This document shows, one piece after another, positions 25,376-34,344 of a stretch of 64,000 nucleotides of DNA (the first letter of the stretch is position 1; each line of letters starts with the position of its first letter). Position numbers and translations under genes: made by a program. Origin of the DNA: Pelomonas cellulosilytica (GTDB taxonomy: Bacteria > Pseudomonadota > Gammaproteobacteria > Burkholderiales > Burkholderiaceae_C). A model generated the notes under the pieces. The model did not search any database. It had not been told where the DNA came from and was given only the letters and a program-made list of their open reading frames with translations. The DNA is taken from contig NZ_JAJTWU010000003.1 of the NCBI RefSeq assembly GCF_021353265.1, positions 434,001 to 498,000 on the forward strand, given 5' to 3'.

Positions 25376-27292
25376 ATGAAAGCATTCCAACGCCTGGCGC
25401 TTTGCGCCGCCCTGTCGACCGCCCTGCCTGCGTTTGCGGACCTGATCGATGACCTGAACGGGGACGGAACGACTGCGCCGCCGACGCCGCGCGTGTGGTG
25501 GACGGGCGGCCCCAAGGTATCGGTGGACCAGCCGCGTTTCCGCCTGGACCTGAGCCAGAACTGGAGCTCGGCGCTGGCCATGCCGGACGACGTGGGCTTC
25601 GGTTCCGGCGCCCGAACGACCTCGCTGACCAACGGTGGCAGCTTCGTGGCACGCAGCATGCGCTTCGATGGCTACGAGGCTTACACGCTCGACGGCAATG
25701 CCATCCAGCTGCAGGGCAACCTGTACAACGGCAGCACGGTGCGCCAGATCATCGCGGCCGAGCTGGTGCCCACTGGCGGCAGCTCGCAGTCCTGGGACGG
25801 TGGTGGCGCGGGCATGGACGTGCGGCTTACCTCCCAGGTCGCCGACCGGCTGACGATGATGAACATCAACGCCAACGTCGTCGGCACGTTCAAGCTCAAG
25901 CGCGAAATCATGTCGCCCGACTACGGCCGGGGCGTGGCACTGAACCTGACCTATGGCGGACTCAACACGCCCGGCGGCGCGGCCATCACCGGCGGCTGGG
26001 AGCAGGCTTCCATGCTGCTGGTGCGCAGCACGTGGACGAGCGGCAACACCTTGCAGATCGGCGGCGGAACGAAGAGCGCGCAGGTCGAACTGCAGAAATC
26101 GGCCCGCATCGATGCGCACCAGCTGACGCTGGCCCAGAACGGCCGCCTGACGCTGGACGGCGGCGACCTGAGCTTCGACAGCATGAGCCGCAGCGGCAAC
26201 GGCCTGCTGAACTGGGTGCGCGGCACGGTCGAGGCGCGCGGCGCGCTGGAGCTGGGCGCGCTCGGTCCCACCGTCGCACTCAGCAACGACCGCTTCCTCA
26301 AGGTGGCCGGCACCCTCACGGTGGCCAGCGGCCAGACGCTGACGATGACCGGCAAGAGCCTGCTGACGACGCCCGAACTGCACCTGGCCGGCGGCGTTCT
26401 GCAGGTCAACATGCTGGGCGGCGAGGCCCCGGTGCTCAGCGGCTACGGCCAGTGGCGGGGCAGCGTCACCGGCGCCACCACCATCAACGCCGCCGGCGGA
26501 CGACTGCGCATCGGCGACGAGACGCGAGCCGGTGCGGTGATGCTGTCCGGCCCGATGACGCTCGCCGCCGGCGCCAGCGTGCAGTTGGACAGCCTGGACC
26601 TGGCCCACCTCGGCAGCAGCACGACGCTAGTGGCTGGCAACGTCCTCGCGTCGGCGCATGGCATCGCGCTCGATACCGGGCGCCAGCTGTTCGCGCGCAA
26701 CGGCGGCACGCTGCAGGGCCTGTTCGTCAACGACGGGACGGTGAGCACCCGCCGGCGCCAGGGCGGCAGCAGCGCGGGCGCCGGCCTGCTGACGCTGGTC
26801 GGCGACGTGACAGGTACCGGGCGCTTCGACGGCGCCTTCAGCTTTCTCGACGGGCTGAGCCCGGGCGCCAACCTGGGCACCGGCATGGGCACGCTGGCTT
26901 TCGGCGGCAGCGAGGTCTGGCTGGGCCCGCAGTCCAGCCTGACGCTGGACATCGCCGCCGGCCCGAATGGCTGGACGGGCGACCGGCTCGACGGCATTGG
27001 CCGCCTGCATGCCGGCGGCGAGCTGCACCTGCGCTTCCACGGCGTGGTGCCGCAGGCGGGTCAGAGCTGGCAGGCGTTGAGCTTCAGCCAGCTCGACGGC
27101 AGCTTCAGCCACATCACCCTGGAAGGCCTGGACGGCTGGCAGGTGGACGGCACGCAGTTGCTGGCCAGCGGCCGCATCAGCGTCACGGCCGTGCCCGAGC
27201 CCGCCTCGGTGGCGCTGCTGGCCCTGGGTCTCGCCGTGCTGCCCTGGTGCCGCCGCCGGTCGAGCTCGTGGAATCAGAACGCGGCTCGCTGA
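25376..27292 (+). CDS. PEP-CTERM sorted extracellular protein with repeat-rich body
   Basis: A 638-residue exported protein. A signal peptide (about residues 1-22, ending PAFA) is followed by LIDDLNGDGTT, then a long Gly/Thr/Ser-rich beta-repeat region like passenger or beta-helix proteins. Its last part (LVGDVTGTGRFDGAFSFLDG, LSPGANLGTGMG) is often seen in surface proteins. The C-terminus AVPEPASVALLALGLAVLPW and a following Arg cluster is the PEP-CTERM sorting signal, processed by exosortase in bacteria that secrete exopolysaccharide. No exosortase gene lies in the window. The ATG at 25376 has GGAGAAG before it. A surface or matrix structural role is likely. Confidence 0.82.
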   Translation: MKAFQRLALCAALSTALPAFADLIDDLNGDGTTAPPTPRVWWTGGPKVSVDQPRFRLDLSQNWSSALAMPDDVGFGSGARTTSLTNGGSFVARSMRFDGYEAYTLDGNAIQLQGNLYNGSTVRQIIAAELVPTGGSSQSWDGGGAGMDVRLTSQVADRLTMMNINANVVGTFKLKREIMSPDYGRGVALNLTYGGLNTPGGAAITGGWEQASMLLVRSTWTSGNTLQIGGGTKSAQVELQKSARIDAHQLTLAQNGRLTLDGGDLSFDSMSRSGNGLLNWVRGTVEARGALELGALGPTVALSNDRFLKVAGTLTVASGQTLTMTGKSLLTTPELHLAGGVLQVNMLGGEAPVLSGYGQWRGSVTGATTINAAGGRLRIGDETRAGAVMLSGPMTLAAGASVQLDSLDLAHLGSSTTLVAGNVLASAHGIALDTGRQLFARNGGTLQGLFVNDGTVSTRRRQGGSSAGAGLLTLVGDVTGTGRFDGAFSFLDGLSPGANLGTGMGTLAFGGSEVWLGPQSSLTLDIAAGPNGWTGDRLDGIGRLHAGGELHLRFHGVVPQAGQSWQALSFSQLDGSFSHITLEGLDGWQVDGTQLLASGRISVTAVPEPASVALLALGLAVLPWCRRRSSSWNQNAAR

Positions 27293-27325
27293 ACGGCCCA
27301 GCGCCTGGCGACGCCGGCTGGCGCT

Positions 27326-27892
27326 TCAGTCCCGGCGCACCCGAGCGCAAGCGGGAGTGCGCCGACGCCAGGCGGCGATACCCCCCAGCGCGAGGCTCCC
27401 GGCCAGCAACTGCGCCACGCGACCGGGTTCGGGGACCGGCAACGGTGCGGCGTTGAAGACGACCGGCACCTCGGTCAGTCCCGCGGCTGTGACGGACACC
27501 TCCATGTAGCTGGCAGGCGTCAGGAAATCGGCGAAGTACGGATTGGCGTAGCCACCCGCTGTGGCAAAGCCAAAACCGTTCATCGTCAGCTGCCGCGTGC
27601 TGTCGACGCGGATGAGGTTGTCCACTGCAAAAGGCTCGTTGCCCGGAATGGCGCTCCCCGCGGGATGGAGGGCAACGATGGACTGACCGTTTCTCGTGCC
27701 GGTGAGGGACGTTATCGCATGGAAGCCATTGGCGTCGGCCTGGTCCGCTACGACGAAGCTGCCTTGCGCCGCGACGCCGACGCCGACGCCGACGCCGCTA
27801 TAGCCCCACTGCCAGGTGGTGTCCGCCGACGCTTACTGGGCCATGGAGCACCCCGCCACGCAACCCGCGGCGATCAGAACCTTCAAATCCAT
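27326..27892 (-). pseudogene. PEP-CTERM protein gene interrupted by one in-frame TAA
   Basis: Read from the ATG at 27892, the frame gives the start of a signal peptide (MDLKVLIAAGCVAGCSMAQ), then TAA at 27835-27833. It continues open in the same frame for 168 more codons: ASADTTWQWGYSG at the expected cleavage site, a GV repeat, and finally LPVPEPGRVAQLLAGSLALG with an Arg-rich end, a PEP-CTERM signal. One CAA to TAA change (Gln to stop) explains the break, so this is either a recent nonsense mutation or a sequencing error. An internal GTG at 27625 could start only the C-terminal part without a signal peptide. The gene lies between the other PEP-CTERM gene and the hybrid kinase. Confidence 0.75.
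27773..27796. repeat. Hexanucleotide tandem repeat (GACGCC x4)
   Basis: Four perfect copies of GACGCC. On the minus strand they are GGCGTC, coding Gly-Val repeats in the broken PEP-CTERM gene. The 6-base unit preserves reading frame, so copy-number change would alter length without a frameshift. Confidence 0.75.
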
Positions 27893-27924
27893 CGCGTCCT
27901 CCCACAATTCAAGCTCGCCGGGAT

Positions 27925-30369
27925 TTATCCCGGCGAACCCTCTCCTGGTCGAGCCGCCACGGACATCGTGGCCATCAGCGTGGCCAGAAGCGCGAGGTCG
28001 ACGGGTTTCACGAGGAAATGGTCGAAGCCCGCGCGCCGGGCGCGCTCGCGGTCGCCGGCCTGCCCGTAGCCGGTGACGGCCATCAGCACGGTGCCGGCCG
28101 TGGCGGCATGGCCGCGCAGCTGCTGGGCCACTTCGTAGCCGTCCATGCCGGGCATGCCGATGTCGAGAATGACCACCTGCGGATGCCACCGATTGGCGCG
28201 GTCCAGCACGTGCATTGCGACCGTTTCGATGGCGACGTCATGCCCTTCGCTCTGCAGCAGCAGCGCCAGCATCTGCGCGGCGTCGACGTTGTCGTCGACG
28301 ACGAGGATGCGTTTGCCGGGGCTCATCTGCTCCGCCTGCAGCGGTGGCTCGACGGGCAACACGGAAGCCTGCACCAGCGGCAGCCGGACCGTGAATCGGC
28401 TGCCGTGGCCCGGCCCCGCGCTTTCGCAAGCCACCGTGCCGCCATGCAGTTCGGTCAACCGTTTGACGAGGGCGAGGCCAATGCCCAGGCCGCCCTCGGC
28501 CCGGTCGGCGCCACGCTGGGCCTGCACGAAGAGCTCGAAGATGTGCGGCTGCACCTCCGGCGCGATACCGATGCCGTTGTCGCTGATCCACAGCTCGACG
28601 TGGCTGTCGCCCGTCGTCATGGACAGCGCGATGTCGCCGCCGTCGGGCGTGTACTTGGCCGCGTTGGTCAGCAGGTTGGCGACGATCTGGACCAGCCGCT
28701 TGCGGTCGCCCAGCACGACGGGGTTGTGCGCCGAGAACCGCGATGCCAGCCGGTGGCGGCGCGACTCCATCAGCGGGCGCACCTGCTCGATCGCATCGAA
28801 GGCCACCGCGGCCATCGCCTGCGGCTGCCGGTCGATCTCCACAAGTCCGCGCGTGACGCGCGACACGTCCAGCAGATCGTTCACCAGTGCGGCCATGTGA
28901 CGCACCTGCCGTGCGATGGTGGCGCTCGCCGTCATGACGGCGACGGAGTCGGCACGGCCTGACCGCAACAGCTCGGCCGCGGAGCTGATCGGCGCCAGCG
29001 GATTGCGCAGCTCGTGTGCCAGCATGGCCAGGAACTCGTCCTTGCGCCGGTGCTCCAACTGCAATTGCTCGGCCAGCGCCTGGGCCTCGCGCTGTGCGCG
29101 CACCTGGTCGGTCACCTCGTGGAAGAACACCAGGATGCCGGTCGTGCGCCCCTCCGCGTCGCGTGTGGGCTGGTAGACATAGTTGAAGAACTTCTCTCGC
29201 AGCACGCCCTGCTCATCGACCAGCTGTGCCACCTCGCCGCGCCCGACGTAGGCCTCGCCCGTGCGGTAGACGTCGGCAAGGATCTGCAGGAAGGGCTGGC
29301 CCTGCAGCTCGGGCAGCAACTCCCGCAACGAGCGGCCGATGACGATGCGCCCGCCGACGCTGGCCTGGTACAGCGGGTTGGCCAGCGCGAAGACGAGATC
29401 GGGCCCCTCCAGCAGCGCGATGCCGGCAGGCGCCTGCAGGAACAGGTCCGACAGGGAGGCCTGCTGCCGCTCGACGGCCCGCTGCATGGCCAGCTTCTGC
29501 AGCAGCCCGGCCACCTGGCGCGCGACGCTGCGCTGGAACTCGCGGTACTTATCGTCGAAATGCAGTCGCGGGTTGATGCCCAGCGCCAGCGCGCCGACGA
29601 TGCGGCGCTCCTGCAAGGACGGCAGCGGCAGCACGTGAACACGGGGTTGGTCCAGAAGCACCGACTCCCCGGTGGCACAGGCACGTATGGCAGCACTCCG
29701 TACCTGTTGTAGCTCGGTGTCGTGCCAAAGCCTGCCGATGACGCCCACCAGCGCATCGCATGAGCCCGGCCGTTCGCCGTCGAGAAACAGCGCTGCGCTC
29801 GGCACGTCCTCGCTGGCGGCCTCCAGAACGCGCAGCACGTCGTCAGCGCTCCGTGCGCCATGCCGGTCGGGCGTCAGCTCGGCCAGCACGGCGGTGCGCC
29901 GTTCGCTGAGCACCGCATCGGTCACCTCGAACACCGGCTGCAGGATGCCGGCTATGCGCCCCTCATCGTCACGCAGCGGGCTGAAAGTGAACGTGAAATA
30001 GGCATCCTCCTCGAAGCCGTACCGCGTTACGGAGATCGGCTCCCGCACCACCTCGACGACCTCACCGTGGTCCAGCACGCGGCGCATCCACGGATAGATC
30101 AGCGGGTAGGTGTCGGGCCAGCAGTCGCGGTAGGGTGAACCGAAATACCGCGGATGCCGCGGCCCCATGATGGCCGCATAGCCGTCGTTGTAGATCTGGA
30201 TCTGCTCGTCGCCCCAGAAGATGATCGCCGGCGATGGCATCTCCATCACCATGGCGGCATGACTGCGCAGGCTGGTGGGCCAGTTTTCCATCGGCCCCAG
30301 CGCCGTGCGGCGCCAGTCGGTGCTGCGCAGCAGCGAGGCCGTGGCGCTGCGAAGGACGCGAGCTTTCAT
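27925..30369 (-). CDS. Hybrid sensor histidine kinase / response regulator
   Basis: An 814-residue signalling protein, predicted cytoplasmic. It begins with a PAS domain of the common type [20 protein letters not shown], followed by a GAF-like region (about 170-300) and a second PAS (about 300-420). The HisKA domain has [19 protein letters not shown] with the phospho-His near residue 451. The HATPase domain has [20 protein letters not shown] and [20 protein letters not shown]-terminal receiver follows, with [11 protein letters not shown] and the phospho-Asp near 735 in [20 protein letters not shown] and final VKPVD. There is no output domain and no partner regulator nearby, so phosphotransfer to an unlinked protein is likely. 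The start at 30369 begins the conserved N-terminus; in-frame sequence upstream is Arg/Pro-rich and unlikely to be coding. Confidence 0.9.
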   Translation of the reverse strand: MKARVLRSATASLLRSTDWRRTALGPMENWPTSLRSHAAMVMEMPSPAIIFWGDEQIQIYNDGYAAIMGPRHPRYFGSPYRDCWPDTYPLIYPWMRRVLDHGEVVEVVREPISVTRYGFEEDAYFTFTFSPLRDDEGRIAGILQPVFEVTDAVLSERRTAVLAELTPDRHGARSADDVLRVLEAASEDVPSAALFLDGERPGSCDALVGVIGRLWHDTELQQVRSAAIRACATGESVLLDQPRVHVLPLPSLQERRIVGALALGINPRLHFDDKYREFQRSVARQVAGLLQKLAMQRAVERQQASLSDLFLQAPAGIALLEGPDLVFALANPLYQASVGGRIVIGRSLRELLPELQGQPFLQILADVYRTGEAYVGRGEVAQLVDEQGVLREKFFNYVYQPTRDAEGRTTGILVFFHEVTDQVRAQREAQALAEQLQLEHRRKDEFLAMLAHELRNPLAPISSAAELLRSGRADSVAVMTASATIARQVRHMAALVNDLLDVSRVTRGLVEIDRQPQAMAAVAFDAIEQVRPLMESRRHRLASRFSAHNPVVLGDRKRLVQIVANLLTNAAKYTPDGGDIALSMTTGDSHVELWISDNGIGIAPEVQPHIFELFVQAQRGADRAEGGLGIGLALVKRLTELHGGTVACESAGPGHGSRFTVRLPLVQASVLPVEPPLQAEQMSPGKRILVVDDNVDAAQMLALLLQSEGHDVAIETVAMHVLDRANRWHPQVVILDIGMPGMDGYEVAQQLRGHAATAGTVLMAVTGYGQAGDRERARRAGFDHFLVKPVDLALLATLMATMSVAARPGEGSPG

Positions 30370-30609
30370 GCGGGGAGCGCCGGGGCGCGGGTCCGGACGA
30401 GTGCGGCAGTGTAGGCCGCCCGTGGCCACATCATCCCGTCGCTGAGGCGATCTCCTAACGCCACTGCCAGGTGGCCGCGTAGCCATCTCGCACAGCGAGG
30501 TGTCAGGCCGTACCAAGCGCCGGCGCCGGCAACACTTTGTTCCCAGTCGTGTATCTGAATGGCGAGGACCAGCCGAGCCTCGCTGGCAGTCCTCGCCGGC
30601 ATGACCTAC

Positions 30610-30843
30610 CTACTTCATTGCTTCTTCCGTGATCCGAACATGGGCGTCGGTCACGTGCAACCCATAGGTCTCAATGTCGTCGAGACACTCCTCCACATTG
30701 AGTCCGGGCGCCTTCTCTCCGCGATGTAGGTCAAGCGCTTTGAAGCTGACCCATGGCGCGTATTTTTCAGGAAGATTCGAGGCGTCGGAATTTTCCGTGA
30801 CGCCAAAGATGCGGCCAGAGCCGCGAAAAATGAACAGCTGCAT
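30610..30843 (-). CDS. Small hypothetical protein (77 residues)
   Basis: A 77-residue soluble protein starting MQLFIFRGSGRIFGVTENSD and ending in an acidic segment (NVEECLDDIETYGLHVTDAH). Its base composition is lower in GC than the neighbours. It lies in the small island that also holds a GNAT enzyme and an IS110 remnant, so it may have been acquired. I recognise no family. The start is supported by GGAAT upstream and by consistent coding character from the first residue. Confidence 0.55.
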   Translation of the reverse strand: MQLFIFRGSGRIFGVTENSDASNLPEKYAPWVSFKALDLHRGEKAPGLNVEECLDDIETYGLHVTDAHVRITEEAMK

Positions 30844-31004
30844 TGTGTATTCCGGAAGTTGAAACTTCAGTCACTTGGGCAAACCTCCTTTCATGAAGTA
30901 GCTGGAATTGCGCGCCGGCTGCTAACTTGAGCAAACAGCAACGGCGAGCATCGAACACCGCCCGCACCATCCCGCTTGATGAACGGGGAAGTCCATACGG
31001 AGTT

Positions 31005-31415
31005 TCAGGCCTCGCCCGCGACATTGAGGACACCCGCTTCCGAAGCGCGGAAGCCGCACTCGGCATAGAAGGGCTTGAGGTGCGGCTCGTAGTCCACATG
31101 CACCCACGCGACTCCGCGCAACCTTGCTTGGCGAGTTGCTTGGTTCACCAACTCCTTGCCGATGCCTTGGCGTCGCTGTTCCGGGTGCACGGTGGTATCG
31201 AGGATGAAGGCGTGCGTCTTTCCGTCCCACGCGACGTTGACGAAGCCAATGAGCTTCGTTCTTCGGTAGGCGCAGACATAAGCCATGCTGTAGCTCAGAA
31301 TGGCCTTGAAATCGCGGGGGCGATGACCTGGCCACGAGGCAGTGAACAGCTCGTTCAACTCTAGGTTGTCCACCGGCTCGGAGACCGTGTATTCAATGGA
31401 TGAACCGGGACTCAC
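31005..31415 (-). CDS. GNAT-family N-acetyltransferase
   Basis: A 136-residue acetyltransferase. The acetyl-CoA-binding motif A is DTTVHPEQRRQGIGKELVNQ (Q-R-R-x-G-I-G), followed by VDYEPHLKPFYAECGFRAS, the motif B Tyr/Phe-Tyr-x3-Gly-Phe region. Length and order fit single-domain GNAT enzymes; the acceptor substrate is unknown. The frame begins with GTG at 31415, with no better in-frame ATG nearby. It sits in a short region with a small hypothetical gene and an IS110 fragment, which suggests a recently acquired segment. Confidence 0.85.
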   Translation of the reverse strand: MSPGSSIEYTVSEPVDNLELNELFTASWPGHRPRDFKAILSYSMAYVCAYRRTKLIGFVNVAWDGKTHAFILDTTVHPEQRRQGIGKELVNQATRQARLRGVAWVHVDYEPHLKPFYAECGFRASEAGVLNVAGEA

Positions 31416-31525
31416 GATGCTTCTGCCTCGACCCTGCTATTCGCTTGAGAAACGCTTCATCCGAGCTGCGTCGTGAGTTGGTTCCACAGAAAAGCCAACC
31501 CCAACATCGGTCGAAGTCCACGGCG

Positions 31526-31603
31526 ATTCTGACCGTGGGAGTCGACCTCGCCAAGAACGTTTTTGCGGTTCACGGCTTCAATGAAGTGGGCCGGGCCGAG
31601 TAG
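31526..31603 (+). mobile_element. IS110-family transposase N-terminal remnant
   Basis: The frame translates to ILTVGVDLAKNVFAVHGFNE and ends at a TAG. This is the N-terminus of IS110-type DEDD transposases, with the first catalytic Asp in GVDLAKNVF. Only about 25 residues match. The codons after the stop (VRPAVLR) still look like the family before similarity fades, so this is a decayed, truncated copy. No terminal boundaries are visible. Confidence 0.7.
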
Positions 31604-31709
31604 GTGCGCCCTGCCGTGCTGCGGACGGACAGTGAGTCCGCACGGCGCGGGTGCCGCCGGGCTACTCGGACGTTTCCACGACCACGATCTGCACCGCCCG
31701 TGCTGAGCT

Positions 31710-31733
31710 GGGCGGCGGCGCGGTGCGCCGCCC
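31710..31733. terminator. Hairpin downstream of urtE
   Basis: An 8-base inverted repeat (GGGCGGCG / CGCCGCCC) with an 8-base loop lies 41 bases beyond the urtE stop. There is no U-tract, so this is only a possible terminator for the urt operon. Confidence 0.35.
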
Positions 31734-31773
31734 GCTCACCACGCTGGCGACGGCTGCGCCGGCTACTTGCTGA

Positions 31774-32478
31774 TCAGATCGCCAGCCGCTCCCGCACCCC
31801 GTCCGCCGCCATGTCCTTGCCGCGGCCACACATGACGATCTCGCCGCGCTGCATCAGCAGGTACTGGTCGGCCAGTTCGGCGGCAAAGTCGTAGAACTGC
31901 TCCACGAGCACGACGGACAGTCCCTTGTCGTGCGCGAGGTGTTTGATGACGCGGCCGATGTCCTGGATGACATTGGGCTGGATGCCTTCGGTCGGTTCGT
32001 CCAGCAGCAGCACCTTGGGCCCGGGCGCGAGAGCGCGGGCGATGGCGAGCTGCTGCTGCTGGCCGCCTGAGAGGTCGCCGCCACGGCGGCCGCGCATCTG
32101 GTCGAGCACCGGAAAGAGCTGGAACAGCTCTGGTGGCAGCGGCGTGCTTGCCGGCTGGCTGGCCAGGCCCATCTGCAGGTTCTCCATCACCGTGAGGCGG
32201 CCGAAGATCTCGCGCCCCTGCGGCACGTAACCGAGGCCGGCGCGCACGCGCTGGTGTGAGCGCAGCTTGGTGATGTCGCTGCCCGCTAGCGTGATGCTGC
32301 CGCGGCTGGTGGTCACGACGCCCATCAGGCTCTTCAGCAGCGTCGTCTTGCCGACGCCGTTGCGCCCGAGGATGACCGTGATCTCACCGGGCTGCAGTGC
32401 AAAGCTCAGGCCCCGCAGGATGTGCGAACCGCCGTAGTGCTGGTGAAGGTCGTCGACCTTGAGGATGTCATCGGCCAA
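31774..32478 (-). CDS. urtE: Urea ABC transporter ATP-binding protein UrtE
   Basis: A 234-residue ABC ATPase of the branched-chain-amide (LivF-like) type. Walker A is GRNGVGKT, the signature LSGGQQQQLAIARAL, Walker B KVLLLDEPTEG, and the H-loop region reads VVLVEQFYDFA, where Gln replaces the usual switch His as in LivF/UrtE proteins. It pairs with UrtD to power urea import. The only in-frame start giving the family N-terminus (ILKVDDLHQHYGGSHILRGL) is TTG at 32478, which overlaps the urtD stop by 11 bases with GAGGTG upstream. It is the last gene of urtABCDE. Confidence 0.92.
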   Translation of the reverse strand: MADDILKVDDLHQHYGGSHILRGLSFALQPGEITVILGRNGVGKTTLLKSLMGVVTTSRGSITLAGSDITKLRSHQRVRAGLGYVPQGREIFGRLTVMENLQMGLASQPASTPLPPELFQLFPVLDQMRGRRGGDLSGGQQQQLAIARALAPGPKVLLLDEPTEGIQPNVIQDIGRVIKHLAHDKGLSVVLVEQFYDFAAELADQYLLMQRGEIVMCGRGKDMAADGVRERLAI

Positions 32479-33301
32479 GGTACACCTCGATCACCTTCTC
32501 GTCGGATTGAACTTGCGCCATCGTGCCTTCGGCCAGCGTCTTGCCCTCATGCAGCACCGTCACCGTGCGGTGCGTGCTGGCGAGCGTGGCCACGAAGCTC
32601 ATGTCGTGCTCGACGACGACGAGGCTGTGCTTGCCTTCCAGGCTCAGGAACAGCTCGGCGGTCCGCTCGGTCTCTTCGTCGGTCATGCCGGCGACGGGCT
32701 CGTCGAGCAGCAGCAGCTTGGGGTCCTGCGCCAGCAACATGCCGATCTCCAGCCACTGCTTCTGGCCGTGGCTGAGCAATCCGGCGCCCCGGTCACGCTG
32801 GTCGGCGAGGTGCACCGTCTTCAGCAGTTCGGCCAGCCGATCACGCTGCTCGCCGGTCAGGCTGGCGCGCATCGCGAAACGGGCACGGCGGTCGCCGGCC
32901 AGCGCCAGTTCCAGGTTCTCGGCCACGGTCAGCGCCTCGAAGACCGTGGGCTTCTGGAACTTGCGGCCAATGCCGGCGCGGGCGATCTGCTGCTCGTTCA
33001 TCTGCCGCAGGTCGAGGTTGCTGCCGAAGAAGACGCGGCCGCTGTCGGGCTTGGTCTTGCCGGTTATGCAGTCCATCGTCGTCGTCTTGCCGGCACCGTT
33101 GGGGCCGATGATGCAGCGAAGCTCTCCGACGCCGATCGTGAAGCTCAGGCCGCCCAGCGCCTGGAAGCCGTCGAACGCGACCTTGAGGTCTTCCACGTAC
33201 AGCGCCACGCCCTGGTTGAACACCGGCTCGCCCGAGGTGGCGATGCGCGTGAACGCGCGAGCATGGGCCTCGGCACCCGCTTCTAGCAACTCAGGAGTCA
33301 T
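32468..33301 (-). CDS. urtD: Urea ABC transporter ATP-binding protein UrtD
   Basis: A 277-residue ABC ATPase (LivG-like). After about 35 variable residues, LYVEDLKVAFDGFQALGGLS starts the domain. Walker A is GPNGAGKTTTMD, the signature region LLSHGQKQWLEIGMLLAQ, Walker B KLLLLDEPVAGM, and the H-loop VVVEHDMSFV. The variant signature LSHGQKQWLEIG is characteristic of UrtD. It overlaps urtC by 4 bases (ATGA) and urtE by 11 bases, so the three cytoplasmic and membrane parts are translationally linked. Confidence 0.93.
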   Translation of the reverse strand: MTPELLEAGAEAHARAFTRIATSGEPVFNQGVALYVEDLKVAFDGFQALGGLSFTIGVGELRCIIGPNGAGKTTTMDCITGKTKPDSGRVFFGSNLDLRQMNEQQIARAGIGRKFQKPTVFEALTVAENLELALAGDRRARFAMRASLTGEQRDRLAELLKTVHLADQRDRGAGLLSHGQKQWLEIGMLLAQDPKLLLLDEPVAGMTDEETERTAELFLSLEGKHSLVVVEHDMSFVATLASTHRTVTVLHEGKTLAEGTMAQVQSDEKVIEVYLGR

Positions 33302-34344
33302 TTCTTGAACCTCCGCGCCAGGCCCACCAGGCCGGTCGGCAGGAACAGCGTCACCGCGATGAACAGCGCGCCGAGCACGTACAGCCAGCCCTCGGGCCAC
33401 ACGGCCGTGAAGACCGACTTGGTGCCGTTGACGAAGAACGCGCCGAGCACGGGGCCGATCAGCGTGCCGCGCCCGCCGACCGCCGCCCAGATGGCCATCT
33501 CGATGCTGGCCGCAGGGCTCATCTCGCCGGGGTTGATGATGCCCACCTGCGGCACGTATAGCGCGCCGGCCAGCGCGCACATGACGGCAGAAATGACGTA
33601 GGCGCTGAGCTTGAAGGCCACTGGGTCGTAGCCCAGGAAGCGCACGCGCCCTTCGGCGTCGCGGATGGCCTGCAGGATGCGGCCCCAGCGGCTTTGCGTC
33701 AGGGCGCGAGCCACCAGGTAGCAGCTGATCAGCGCCACGCCGCTGGCGACACACAGGCCCACCTTCATGCCCGGCGTGTTCAGCGGCATACCGGCGATGC
33801 GCTTGAAGTCGGTGAAGCCGTTGTTGCCGCCGAAACCCGTCTCGTTGCGGAAAAACAGCAGCATCGCGGCCACCGTCAGCGCTTGCGTGATGATGGAGAA
33901 ATACACCCCCTGTATGCGCGAGCGGAAGGCGAACCAGCCGAACACCGCGGCAATCAGGCCGGGTACCGCGAGCGCCAGGATGAGCTGGGCGACGAGCGAG
34001 TCGCTGAGCGCCCAGTGCCAGGGCAGCTCCTTCCAGTTCAGGAACACCATGAAGTCCGGCAGGTCCGACTGGTATTGCCCTTCGCGGCCAATCTGGCGCA
34101 TGAGGTACATGCCCATGCCGTAGCCGCCGAGCGCGAAGAACAGCCCGTGGCCCAGCGACAGAATGCCGCCGAAGCCCCAGATCAGGTCCAGCGCCAGCGC
34201 GCAGATGGCAAAGCACAGGAACTTGCCGAGCAGGCCGACGTAGAACTCGCTGAGGTGCAGCGGGTGGCCAGGCGGGAAGACGAGATGCAGCAGCGGCGCG
34301 AGCAGCAGCACCGCGGCCACGGCGATCAACAAGGGCTTCTTCAT
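33298..34344 (-). CDS. urtC: Urea ABC transporter permease UrtC
   Basis: A 348-residue permease of the LivM type with about ten membrane helices, from LLIAVAAVLLLAPLLHLVFP to LYVLGALFIAVTLFLPTGLV. Conserved segments are DLIWGFGGILSLGHGLFFAL near residue 55 and GFGGNNGFTDF in the periplasmic loop; FLGYDPVAFKLSAYVISAVM contains the ATPase-coupling region. It ends in Arg-Lys-Lys. It overlaps urtB (34341-34344) and urtD (33298-33301), each by 4 bases. The ATG at 34344 places the first helix immediately after MKKP. Confidence 0.93.
   Translation of the reverse strand: MKKPLLIAVAAVLLLAPLLHLVFPPGHPLHLSEFYVGLLGKFLCFAICALALDLIWGFGGILSLGHGLFFALGGYGMGMYLMRQIGREGQYQSDLPDFMVFLNWKELPWHWALSDSLVAQLILALAVPGLIAAVFGWFAFRSRIQGVYFSIITQALTVAAMLLFFRNETGFGGNNGFTDFKRIAGMPLNTPGMKVGLCVASGVALISCYLVARALTQSRWGRILQAIRDAEGRVRFLGYDPVAFKLSAYVISAVMCALAGALYVPQVGIINPGEMSPAASIEMAIWAAVGGRGTLIGPVLGAFFVNGTKSVFTAVWPEGWLYVLGALFIAVTLFLPTGLVGLARRFKK

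Noticed and set aside
27773-27796. GACGCC repeats as the edge of a CRISPR array
   Set aside because: The units are contiguous 6-mers without spacers. No CRISPR repeat or cas gene was seen anywhere in the window.
32468-34216. 582-residue minus-strand frame running from urtC into urtD
   Set aside because: Only its C-terminal half is UrtD; the N-terminal part is an off-frame translation of urtC, so the urtD start is at 33301.
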